The position numbers and the translations under genes were made by a program. Source: Diphasiastrum complanatum (taxonomy: Eukaryota; Streptophyta; Lycopodiopsida; Lycopodiales; Lycopodiaceae). From it: a DNA stretch of 64,000 nucleotides. The first letter of the stretch is position 1. Each line of letters starts with the position of its first letter. Where the stretch lies: NCBI GenBank assembly GCA_029204225.1, contig CM055097.1, positions 58,390,869 to 58,454,868 on the forward strand, written 5' to 3'. The notes beneath the pieces are model-generated. The model saw only the letters and a list, made by a program, of their open reading frames with translations, had not been told where the DNA came from and did not search any database. Positions 21,870 through 35,300 of this stretch are shown piece by piece.

Positions 21870-24800
21870 CTGCAAAGTGACAGGGAAGCAATCACCTGCA
21901 TCAGATAGGTAAAAGATAAAATGCTTTAAGTCCCTTGCAAGCTCATTTCAGGAAACAAAAGCATTAACTATCTTATAGTTGTCTGAAAAAATGCACACAA
22001 TACTTTTGAGATTTTGCATAAAGCTGATTGAACTTAAGTAATCATCTCATAAACAATAAACATCTGCAATTACTTAATCAAGTAATAAGATCTCAAACCA
22101 TCAGCTTCATTAATCATAGCATGTACTGAATGCCACAACATCCAGACCTGCTCCTATGATAAATTATCATTCTAACTCCTTCCAAACACTGGATAAATGT
22201 ACTCGGGCCTTGGCATTTTGCGAGTAAATTTTTTGCGAGTTTCTTTCATGCCATCATTCAACAAAAAGATAGCACATGGTGTGCCACCCTTTTTATGCTA
22301 TTACTTCAATGTTTATTATTAAAAATGTGGTTTGGTACATAGTTAAAGATCCCACAAGTAAAAAAAATTTCAAATTAAAAATTCTTTTTGCAGCCAACCC
22401 AGATACCACGCCGGCGTGCTACCTGGGTTGGCTGAAAAAAAAAATTCTCATTTCATATAGCATGCCGGCGTGCTATCTTGGTTGGTTGCAAAAAAAATTT
22501 CTCATTTCATATAGCACGCCGGCGTGCTATCTTTAAAGGCTGTAAATTTTTCTTTAGTTGTTTTACTTAGCACGTCGGCTTACTATGTTGGGAGGTTTAA
22601 ATAAATATTCCGAAATAATGGTTTTACTCAAAATTTGGTTCTCAAATGTGTCAAAATAGCTTTTCTATTTTATAATTTACTTGGCTAGCTCACCGGCATG
22701 CCAGCCGAATCAGCTCCAAAAAGAAATTTATTTTTTCAAAAAGTTCTTTAAAAAAACTTCATGTTTTTGAAATAAAAAATTTGCAGGCTAGCACGCCGAC
22801 ATACTAACTTTTACAACTTCAAGGACAGATTTAAAAAAAAAAAGTGAACCTGTATTTATAGAGTAACAAAGTATTTTGTGATGGACCTATTTAGAATATG
22901 ATGGATAGTCAAATTTTTAAGTATGCATCAAACCATCATTCTTGTTCTTAAAAAATCATGTAGTGGCATAGAAAGAGTAGCACACCATGTGCTACCATTT
23001 TGTTGGAGCATCTCATGGAAGAAACTCGCAAAAACTTTACTCGCAGAATGTCAAAACCCAATGTACTCTATAGTAGCATGTGAAAGAGCTGACTGAAACA
23101 ACAGTTTTGTGATTCACCCACATAATCAAAGATGAGTTCAAACTATACTGCACTAAAAACTAACTTCATTAAGATCTTATCCATCAGCTCTTATAATGTT
23201 TAACTCTAAATTGAAACATTTTCTCAACTTTGCTTTGTCGCAAATAAGAATCTAAATTCTCTCCCGGGTACAAGACGGGTAACGAGAATGATGCCTTGCT
23301 TCTGCCCACTACTAGAAGATAGACTCTGAAAAGAGTTGCCTTTTATTTCATCATATACAAGCCGGGCTATAAGAATGGTATTATATCCTGCAGTATGACA
23401 GGAGCTCCTCAAGGTTCTCACTTGTAGAATACAATGCTCACAAGAAGGCCAGCACTTCGATCTGTCATCCTCACCAGGTACAAGCTGGATTATGAGAATG
23501 ATACTTTCTTCCTTCCCTAGCAAAATCCAGGCCCTAAAAAGTTATTCTTCTTTATCTTGTCCAACACAATATTTAATTGGAGGGCTAGGCCTACCTTTCC
23601 GACTCTTCACCCCCTTCAAAATATTATTAAGAGGATTTACAAATTTTTGAATACTCTCCAATGAACTTTGGGAAGAACCCAATGAAACCCAAAAATGACT
23701 TCAGTTCACAAGCAATTTCAAAATCGGTTGGTCTACTATGTCTTTACCTTTTCTTCGTCAATCTCGATCCCCTCAGCATTGATCTCATGATTTAGGTAAG
23801 AAAGGTCCTTCTTAAAGAATTCACACTTAGATTCTTTAGCAAAAAGCTTCTCTTGTCTTAATATCCTTAAGACAATACGGAGATGCTTTACATGCTCCTT
23901 TAGTAATCTACTATCATCTAGAAACACTACGACAAATCTTCCCAAGAAAGAATGAAATAAGTCGTTCCTCATTTGTTGGAAAGTTGTCGAAGCATTTGTC
24001 AAACCAAAAGATAAGACTAGAAACTTGTAATGGCCAAACCGTATCCTAAAACCGGTTTTAGATACATCACCTCGATGTATCCATATATCCCATTTGTAGA
24101 TCAATTTTCGTGAAGAATCTTGCTCCACTTGACCAATCTATGAGATCATCCATTCTAGGAAGCGGGTATTTATTTTTATGGTAACTTTATTTAGACCTTT
24201 ATAATCCACACATAACTGGAACCCCCCATCCTTCTTACTTTTGAGAAGAAAGAGCGCTCCCCATAATGATACTCAGTCTAATGTGTCCCATCCTAAGATA
24301 TTCCTCTGTTTGCCTAACCACTTCCCCCTCTTCCTTTTGACTAAACCGATATGGTTGTCGAAATATGGGATGGCTATCGGGTATCAATTCTATCTTATGG
24401 TCTATGGACCAAGTGGGTGGTAAACCATATGGAAGTTGCTTAGGGAAAATGTCACAAAACTCTTGTTTTTAATGTTGCAATAATTATTGTTCTTGATGAG
24501 ATTTTTGGTGTTACATTAAGCAAAGACATTCACATCAGAATATGCCAATCTTAAGGGGCAAACCAATTGATTGCATGGATTTGAAGTTGGGAGGGCCCAA
24601 CCTTTTATGCCAAAGCTCCTCTAGGAAGCATGAGATCCATCTCCATGCTGTATTTGGCAAGCTACAAATTTCTATCAATGCTCACAAGACCAAGTTGTGT
24701 GAGCCTCGAGTCGAGTACCTTACTCATGTAGTGACAGCAGATGGTATTCCGGTTGACCCAACCAAGGTGGTTGAGATAAAGAATTGACCTAAGCCTACAA

Positions 24801-27800
24801 ATATAGGCTAGCTCTAGTCATTCATGAGTTTTTGTAAATTCTATTGTAGGTTCATTAGAAGCTATTCTAAGGTAGCTACTCTAATGAAGCACAGTGGTAC
24901 AACAATTTTGACGGCTTGAAAGAGGCATCGGCCACGACTCCAATCCTCAAGATTGCTGATACCAAAAATTCGCTTGGACTAGAGACGAATGCAAGTGACA
25001 TTGCTATAGACATAGTGTTGAACCAAGAGGGTAGACTAATAGCCTTTGGATAGTAAAAAGTTGACAACAACTGAACAAAGGTATCCCACACAAGAGCATG
25101 AGCTATATTCAATCATAGATGCGCTCAAGGTTTGCGACATATTTGTATGGCGCCGAGTTTTATGTGTACACAGACAATCATACTTTGAAGTACTTCTGTA
25201 GTCAACTAGAATTGAAGGCCTGCCAAGCTCGGTATGCCGAGCTGATGAAAGAATTTTGCTTGGAAATTTGCTTTTGAAGGGGGAAGGAAAATGTGGCCCG
25301 TGATGCACGATCACAAATAATGCATCAAATGAACTTTATTGAAGTCGATAGTGGTCTCATGGAGGAGATTGAGAGAGCTCAGCAAAAGGACCTTCATTGT
25401 CAACGTGCATGGCCTAACGCGCACAAGGTAGTCAACCAAACAAAAGAGTCTGTTTCGTTTGTCACTTACATACATATCTTACATATAGAATTAAGGAGGA
25501 TATGTTCTTGAGGAATGGAAGAGCGCTTGTGCCAAATGCGGAGAACCTTCTTCATAAGATACTCCATGAATTCCATGATAGCCCCTATGCACGGCAACTT
25601 GGTATTGATAAGCCATGTGAGCTAGTGAGATCACATTATTTCTAACCACGACTACAATGAAATGTAAAGCAGTACGTCTAGTGTTTGCATACCTTGTCAG
25701 GTGAACATGAAGAGAGAGTAAGTCCTCCAGGCTTGCTACATCCACTTCAACTACCTATAGGAAGGTGGGACAACATCTCTATGGTTTCATTGTTGGTCTA
25801 GCTAGGACCTAATCCAAATTTGATTCCATTATGGTAGTGGTAGACAAGTTTTCCAAAATGGCCCATTTCATCGCGACAACCAAAAAGGTCACAACTCCGC
25901 AGTCGCTGAGTTGAATGTGGTCAGACTTCATGGACTTTCGAAAACAGAATGTCTGACAAGGATCCCAAGCTTATAAGAAATTTTTGGACAAAGGTGTTCG
26001 ACAAGCTAGGGACAAAATTGCAAATGAGTAATACTAAGCATCCTCAGATAGATGGCCAGACAAAGAGCCATATCTTGGAAGACATGTGCTTTATGCTAAT
26101 GTTAGTGGTACACAAGCAAATTGGTTAGCATTTACCCTTGGTAGAGTTTGCATATAATGATAAGAGGCATGTCCGCATGATTGAGCCCTTTTGAGCTCAA
26201 CTATGGATATAAGCAATCATAGGAATTCTGCATAAGTGTGACAAGCTGGCCGGAAAGTAGCCGGCATGATCGAGCAGGTCACAAGTCCATGGCACTCACT
26301 ATTCATGGGTCACAAAGGGCAAGCATGCCTAGGGGACTGATCACCCACTATTGGCTGCCATGTGTCTGGTGATGTAGATGGACTCAAAGGGGAGGTGCCT
26401 ATGGTTGTGAGGTTCATTCTACACACCAACCATCACGTTTTTGACAAGCTTGTCACACCTAGATCGAAAACATTGTTTCAAAATAGTCAAGTGACCATAG
26501 AAAAAGAACACACAAATCTTACTTAGAATGGTATCATTTTATAGCTACTCAGTCAAGTTATTTTTTTGAAATACTAAAGAGTATCTTCATCGTTACAAGC
26601 TACATGCTTTGTACGCATGCACTAATCTAGTATAAGACATAAAATGACGATTACATGATTATCTATGCACGCACAAACATGTCCTATTTGAAAGACTAAG
26701 AAAATCATTCATCCACTAAAACCGAGTGCAATTATGGCTTGTATTGAACTTCTTGTATTCACTTACTTTCTTGAATAGTTATGAAAAATTTACATGTTGA
26801 TGACCTTTTGAGGCTCTTGATTTGCGAGGATTTAACTTATCAAAAACGTACCTGCCACTAGTGACTGCCAGTACTTTTCAGTGACATAGTCCTCCTCAAT
26901 TGAGTTCTCAAATGCCAAACTAAACTTATAGCCTTGTAAAGCCTTTATTTTATTAACAGAACCTGCAAATAAGCCAAAGAAATTTCAAAGCCATGACAAG
27001 AAATACAAATTTTTCACATAAAAATTATTTCTTACACACTTCCGCGTGCTAAATTCAGACTTTAAAAGTCCATCACATTCAAGTTCCATACCCATCCAGA
27101 AACATTAAATGTTATTATTTTTGTTCCCACCACTATGTAACCACATTGAAATAGAGAACTTCAATAAACTGAACCAAATGTGACACATCAAAGAGTTTCA
27201 AATTGTGTCAATAATTATTTACATCCATCAAAAACATCCTCCACTTTCAACTTGATATATTTTCAGCAGATATGCCAGCTTTTATGAAATTAACGCACTC
27301 AGAACAGCCAATAAAGACATAAGTCAAAAGATCCTTGGCCATTCGAAGGTCTGAAGATACACATCCCATAGTGAAACAAGTAAATACCACGATGAACGTT
27401 GCGATGGCATGAGCCATAGGAATCAACTGTGATACCAAGATTCTGAAGTTCTACTAAAGCATCCAATCGAAAGTTATTAGCCCCACAATTTGATATGAAA
27501 GCAGCTGCCATTGATTTCTCAGTCTTCTTTTCCAATGGTGCCATTATGTCATACTCAGCCCACGAAAAGTATCCTACTGGTACATCAGATGAAAGACTTG
27601 TTGTCATAACTACATTGTAGCCCATCCTGTAGAAAACGAAGTAAGATACAAGATAAAGAGAACTCATTAAAACAAATTAACACCCTAACATTGATCACAT
27701 TCATTTTCTTTCAAAACATCCATCAAGTGTGAGTCCTCTATGGCACTCATCTGACTGGCCCTAAAAACTTTACATAAAGAAACTCATTTGTTACAAGGTA

Positions 27801-30800
27801 TTCTCCCCAAGATCATCCGATTCTTATCACCTACATCACTTGCTGTTCTAGTACATTCATGGAAGTTTCAAAGACCAAAACTATGTCAGTCACAAAAAGC
27901 CATTTCAAGAAACTATAAGATTCTATCCCCTGAAACCATATTCTGAATTGTGTGAAGGTTATTGATCCTCATAAATAAACTTGTGGGTAAAGCAATATCA
28001 ATCTCTTTTGCAATAACTCTTCATAAAACAATCCCAATAAGAGAATAAGCAAATACACCACTTCTAACTTCTTAAGAATCGCATAATGCCTTACATAAGA
28101 CAAAACTGTCAACCATGAGGACAGCATACACATTATAAGAGTGACTTACTATTGGAACTTCAAAGCATTTACATCATCCACACTTCTAAGAATGTTCCCC
28201 TTGGACCAATTCCTCATCTTACTTTTGTGTTAAATCACCTTAACAAAATTCACATAGGATCAACTTTTGATATACGCTCGAAAGTTTTTGAACCAAAGGT
28301 CCATGCAAAAACACACCTTAACGAAGAGAAGTTATAATATGATAGAGCTTTGTACGATTAACGTCCATCCTAAGAGATGAAAAAATCAGATCACAAAGAT
28401 CTTAATATGCCCTTTGATCTTTAGCTATTTTGGAGAGCACATCTAGTTTCATTACAAATGTAAAAATCATGCATCAACTACACAAAAAATGAAAACTCAA
28501 TAAGAACTTGTCATAAACAATTAGATAGCATTCTACACACAAAATCTCAATATATCAACACCAAGATACAAAAATGGATGTAGAAACCCAAAGAGAATGA
28601 ATGAGAAGAATGAGAGAGATGGGTTCCTCCTACGCTTGTAGCCTATTTATAGCAGCCTCTTGCCCTATTTGGATGTTCTTGCACAAGTGTATCAACTTAT
28701 GAAAGTTTCTAGATCTTTACCAAAACCTAGATCCAACATGACTAGTATTTGAACCAATATCAAGAGGTCTATATGCGACCTTATCAACTTGCCTAAGTTG
28801 CCAAAAATAGTAAATCCACTATTCTTAGGCCTTATTAACTTTATAAAGTCTATCTCTAAGATGAAAATGCATATTGGCCTCAAAATTGCCAAATTAGACA
28901 ACTTAACTAAACTAAACTAGTTGATATTTTTCACACTCCCTCTTCAACTAGGTTAACCACACAACTTTGATCTAACTTTAGAATGTTCTCCATTTTGAGA
29001 ATAGACTTCCTTTCTATGGTTTTATAATAGCTTTCATAATTGATATAGAGAATAGTGTCCATATTGGATGCTTCACTATTTCTTACATCAAAGTTACATA
29101 TCAAGATGTAACTAGAACATGAAGAACCAAATAGAATGTAAATGCAATGATTCTTCCATGCTTTCCTTGATATGTATCCTCCATGAAAATCAATGAATGA
29201 GCATCCATTGCCACAAGATATCATCATCACTTGATGACTTGACCATGAATGAGTGATATAATGAGCCTCCCTTGCTTCATTTCCATTAGCAAAACCAACC
29301 AAGAATGCTAGTACAACTCCAACTTCAAAATGATTCAAAACAATGTGACTAGTTTCACCATATCTTGACAATTTGCACACATTCACATGAAATTGCTCAA
29401 ACATGAGATAGAACAAGTAAAGTAAACTTGAACAACACTTCCTTGCTGCTCCCTTGACCTTACTTGAGTCTTCAAACACCTGCAACAATGAGATCCAAAG
29501 TATCTTTGCCATTTGACTTCCCTTTGATGCTCTTGACGAGCTCCAAATTGCCACTTGCCCTTTTGTGTTGTTGAAGCCCTTCAAGATCAACCTCTTGATC
29601 TTCCACTTGACCATCAAAGTCATTGACTAAGACCTCTTTTCCAAATCCATTAATTGCTTCCATTCCATGAAAACTACCATCCACTTGCATAGCCTCATCT
29701 ACACAAGAAGTGTCCCAAGACATGTGAGAAAAGCAAAGTTTGTACTGTCAATTTGCTTACCCTTCTCATCATATGTAAGTTTAGATGGCTTCTGCCTTTG
29801 CCTTGAGGATCTTCTTAGAACTTGACTTGGAGAGGCATCTCCACCATCACCATCCAAAGAACCATCTTCATCACCACCAAAAATGTTAAATTGATCAACA
29901 TCAACAACATCAAGCTTATCCACATTCTCCTCTTCAAAGACAACATCCTTAGAAATGTGACCTTTCTTTGACTTACGAATGTAAACCCTATAAGCTTTCC
30001 TTACTTCACTATAGCCAACAAAGATTCCCTTCAAAAATCCAAAAGATGATTTGACATAGCAAGTACTACCAAAGTGTTGAAATAAATGCCTATTTTGCCC
30101 CTTAAGGCTTGTATACTTGTAACTTGTAAGTTGTGCATAAGACATGGGGGTAAAACATTTATGTACATAGTACACCCCACTTGTGCTAATTAGGCAAGTA
30201 ATAACAAGTAGGTTGAGGACCCATGTGCGTTCTAGAGCTAGAATTAGCAAGACACCAACTCTATACATTACATGCTAAATGTAGCCCAAAGTTTGGAGGG
30301 GTTTCCACGCCCTACTACTCTTTGAATAATCATTCAAGTTGTGTGAGCTTTGAAGTCCTCTCTCTCTTGCTTTTGTGTTCTACTCCATAGCTGGTTTTTT
30401 CAAGCTTTCATAGTGTGCTTACTATGTTGTTATGATATTCCATAGCTAGGCCTTGGAATTTGTCATGGTATCAGAGCAGGTTATGTTGCCTATGGTGTGG
30501 TGAAAGCTTGGACCTGTTTTGATCAGATTCCTGCCATTCTTGGAGAGCAGCTTACCTTTGAGGAGGACTTTTTGTAGGGGCATCTGATCTCTGTGCTATC
30601 TGCATGGTTGGAGTACTGTTGGCAAGGGGAGTACAGGGAGCCAAAAAGTTTCTCATTTGGGACAAAAATTTTGAGTCTTTTTGGACAGCCAGGATTGTAG
30701 GAGGGCGTTTTCTACAGTGGGGACTTCAGTGAAAGTTCTGAGTGGATCTTGGACAAGGGCTAGGACAGCCATACAGGGGGATAGTTTCAAATCTAGAAGC

Positions 30801-32340
30801 TGAGGGTTATTGAGCAAGTGGCTGCATACCCTAGTTGGGTGAAAACCCCAGTTTGCCTTTTGTGTTTTATTTCTATCCAGCTATGTCTAGTCTTGCAGAG
30901 AGCATGCTAAGTGAAGCCAGCCGGCTTGATGGCACTAACTTTAGCATATGGAAATTCAAGATCAAGAACATTCTTGAAGACAAAGAATGTTGGAAGCTTG
31001 TGACAGGTGAGGAGCCTGTTCCAACATCTGAACTTGAACTCAAGGACTATATCAAGAGAGGGGAAAAGGCACACAGGATCATCAACATGTCAGTGAGGGA
31101 TAATGTGACAGTTACTGATCATCTTACTAAGATTCAGGATATTAGATATCAGCTTTCGGTACTTGGAGAGTCTATTGTTGACAAAGACTTGGTGCCAATA
31201 GTTCTGAATAGCTTGTCATATGCTTCTCAGAACTTTGTGATGATGATATCTGTGAGAGAGAAGATCCCTACCTATGAAGAAGTCTATGGTCTCTTGTTAC
31301 AGGAGGAGATGAGGAGAGTTAATCTCTCCAAGAGGGAAGATTTCCAGGAGCATGCCTTTGCTTCTAAGAAGAAGTAAAATCCAGCCAAGGATAAGAAGAA
31401 AGGTAAAGGCAAGAACAAAGGAGCACCACAAACACTTAGAGCAAGGAATGGAGAACTCGCAGATGTCAGAAGCAGAATCCTCCTCGAATAGTTCTTCCAC
31501 ACCTCGAAGGAAGGGGAATTGCAATTACTGTGGTAAATATGGACACTTTGCTTTTGAGTGCAGGAAGAAGCTTGCAGATCAAAAGAGGGGCACAAAGAAG
31601 CAAGGAGGAAATGTTGTTGAGAGTGTCGCAAGAGAGGAGCAGAGTGACATAAGGCAAGCTGAGTTATTCTCTGTTGCATTGGCCTCACAAGCTACAACAG
31701 GTGGTTGGTACATTGACTCAGGTGCTTCAAAGCACATGACCCCTCATAGGGATTGGTTTGATACCTTTGTGGGGATTTGTGATGGACAAGAGGTGTGCCT
31801 AGGTGACAACTCAACACACAAGGTCAAGGGAAAGGGCACAGTACCTGTAAAGCTTCCATCAGGAGAAGTCAAAGTCATTAAGAATGTCTTATATGTACCA
31901 GGACTTGCTAAAAATCTACTTTCAATAGGAGCTATCACTCAACAAAATATGAAAGTAGAATTTGATGCTACTTCTTGTCTTGTGTTGGACTGAGTGATAA
32001 TATGAAGGTTGTGGCCAAAGGATTGCAGGAAGATAATCTATACAGGTTGTACACTTCTATCCCTAGTCAGCATGGTTATACAGCAAAAAGAAGTGATGGA
32101 TAGATTGTGGCATGAGAGGTATGGACATCTTGGCTACCAAAGCATGCAGGTGTTGAACCAGCATCATATGGTGGAGGGGCTTCCAGTTGTTAAGCCAAGC
32201 TCTTCAGTTTGGCTTGCGCTATGGGAAAACAGCAAAGACATAAGTTTCCCAAGGAGAGCGCCACCAAGGCAACAGGCATACTTGACTTGGTACATTCAGA
32301 TTTGTGGGGGCCAACCCAAACCAAATCTGCAGGGGGGGGG

Positions 32341-32376
<36 letters not shown>

Positions 32377-35300
32377 TATTACTTTATGACCTTTATTGAT
32401 GACTTCTCACCAAGATTTGGATTTATTTCTTGAAGTTAAAATCTGAAGCATTCAAGTACTTCCTACATTTCAAAGCTTTGGTAGAAGAACATTCAGGAAA
32501 GAAGATAAAGATGCTCAGGTTAGACGGTGGTGGAGAGTTCATTAAGACAGAATTTGTGGAATTCTGCAAGGCCAATGGGATCAAAAGGCATCTCACAGTT
32601 CCTCATACCCCTCATCAAAACGGCGTAGCAGAGAGAAAGAACAGAACTATTGTGGAGTGTGCAAGGTGCATGCTCAAGGCAAAGGGGTTGCCCAACTCTT
32701 TTTGGGGCGAGGCAATGCACACAACAGTGTTTCTGTTGAATAGAAGTCCAACAAAAGTTGTGGAAGGCAAGACTCCAAAAGAGGCATTTAGCGGCATCAA
32801 GCCCAAGGTGGGCACTTTGTGAGTGTTTGGTTGTACGGCCTATGCCCATATTCCCAAGGATAACAGGAAGAAGCTGGATGCAAAATCAGCAAAGTGTATT
32901 TTCTTGGGATACAGTGAAGAAAGCAAAGCTTACCGACTTTACGATCTTACTAGCAAGAAGAGGATCATAAGTCGAGATGTGATCTTTGAAGAAGATCAAA
33001 CGCCTCTTATAGAAGAACTTGAGATGGAGGATGGTACAAGTGAATTTGTGCTAATACTTGATGATCCACATCCATATATTGGGGAGCCTCAGGATGATCA
33101 TATGAGTGATCAAGAGGAAGAATCCGAGGAGGGTATGAAGCGGAAGGAAAGGGGCAAATCTGTTGAGTCCTATTCACCATCTTCATCACCAACTTCAAGG
33201 AAGAAGTTTCCCAAGTGGTATTGGCAAACTGTGTAGGATGGTTTGATATCGGATGAGGGAGAGAGCAGCAATCCAGGGGCTAGGAGGTCTCAAAGGCAAG
33301 CCCAGCAGCATGAACACCAGGAGAAAAACTATGCACTTATGACTACTATTCTGGATTCACAAGATCCGCATACATTCGTTGAGGCAGCAGATGAGAAGGT
33401 ATGGCAACATGCTATGCAAGAGGAGTACGACTCCATTCTCAAGAATGATACATGAGATTTGGTGAAGTTACCAAAAGGGAAGCGTCCTATTGGCTGTAAG
33501 TGGGTCTACAGGACCAAATACAAATCGGATGGGAGCATCGAAAAGCATAAGGCAAGGCTGGTTGCTAAAGGCTATGCACAGAAGGAGGGCTTGGACTATG
33601 ATGAGACGTTTGCACCGGTAGCTAGATGACGTCTATAAGGTTGGTTTTAGCATTGGCTGCATTTTTAAGGTTGGGAGGTTCATCAAATGGACGTGAAGAG
33701 TGCTTTTCTCAATGGACAGTTGGCTGAAGAAGTCTACATGGAACAGCCACAAGGTTTTGAGGCTAAGGGCAAGGAAACTATGGTATGCAGGCTTAAGAAG
33801 GCCTTATGTGGTTTAAAGCAGGCACCCAGGGCCTGGTATAGTCGTATTGATGACTATTTTGCCAAGGAGCAATTCATAAAGAGTCAGTCGGATTGCAACC
33901 TGAGGAGGAAGATGGGAACATTGTTTTGATAGTTCTCTATGTGGATGACTTGGTCATCATGGGTAACAATGGGCAGCTTATTGAAAAGGTGAAGGCTCAT
34001 TTATCAAATGAGTTCGAGATGAAGGATTTGGGTTTAATCCACTATTGTCTTGGCTTGGAGGTTTGGAAAAAGGAAAACTGTGTGTTTATTTCCCAAGCTA
34101 ACTATGCATGTGAAGTCTTGAACAGGTTCAACATGCAGGATTGCAAACCCGTTTCCACGCCCATTGATACCAGCAATAAGCCATCTAGAGATGATGGCAC
34201 TCCTTTTGTGGACGAGACTCTTTATAGGCAGCTTGTGGGTAGCCTGATTTATCTCACCACTACGAGACCAGACATTTCCTATGCGCTGTAGCAAGCCAGT
34301 TCATGAGTTCGGTTTTGAGGTATGTCAAAGGGACAACCTGCTATGGGATTAAGTACACAGATGACAGAAAGCTTCAGCTTGGAGGCTTTACCGATTCGGA
34401 TTGGGCAGGTGATAGGGATGATCGAAAGTTGACCACAGGTTACACTTTCAACCTTGGTTCATGGGCCATTTCTTGGTGCAGCAAGAAACAGCCCGCAGTT
34501 ACCTTATCATCGACAGAGGCTGAGTACAGGGCAGCAACAAAAGCTACCTGCGAGGCAATATGGCTCAAGAGACTTCTTGGGGAGGTGCAGATTCCATAGG
34601 ATGGTCCTACTATTCTTCAGTGTGACAGCCAGAGTTGCATCTAGCTTGCCAAAAATCCTGTGTACCATGCTCGTACGAAGCATATTGAGGTGGATCGGCA
34701 CTTCTTACGAGAGAAGATACAAAGCAGAGAAATTCAGCTCGAGTACTGTGATACCAACGATCAAGCAGCATATATCTTTACTAAGGCACTTAGTAGAGAA
34801 AAATTTAAAAAGTTTCGTAGCATGCTAGGTGTTGGTATGAACAAAATAGCCATTGAGGGGGGGTGTTGAAATAAATGCCTATTTTGCCCCTTAAGGCTTG
34901 TATACTTGTAACTTGTAAGTTGTGCATAAGACATGGGGGTAAAACATTTATGTACATAGTACATGTAATAGATCCTAACACCACAGTAGGGCAAACACTA
35001 ACTGATCCACCCAACCTTGCCTACTCCCTGATATAGAGTAAGCCCCTCCTAGCCCAGTGTGAGGACTGGTAGCATGCTACTGCCAAGTGTCGGCCACGTG
35101 GCACTGACGTGGCCGACTGCACGTCGGGACCCAACTGGGGGCCCTATCCTGCTGACAGGGTCCCTAGGCTGTGTTAGGCCCGCCATGGCTATGGACCGTG
35201 CTGGGGCACACTACTCACACTGTCTTGCCCTGTTGGTCATGTACGCTGGACACGACCCTGACTGTGGTATCTGACCTATCTGTGTTCTCTAGGGTTCGGC

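Noticed and set aside
30075-34963. Treating the plus-strand copia as ending at 34963 with a truncated LTR
   Set aside because: The missing 3' part is present beyond the gypsy insertion at 41287-41577, and the outer duplication CAAAG confirms it.
35059-35274. 71-codon frame in the gypsy-A LTR, repeated at 41019-41234
   Set aside because: It is simply LTR sequence present twice; no known LTR-encoded protein in this group.
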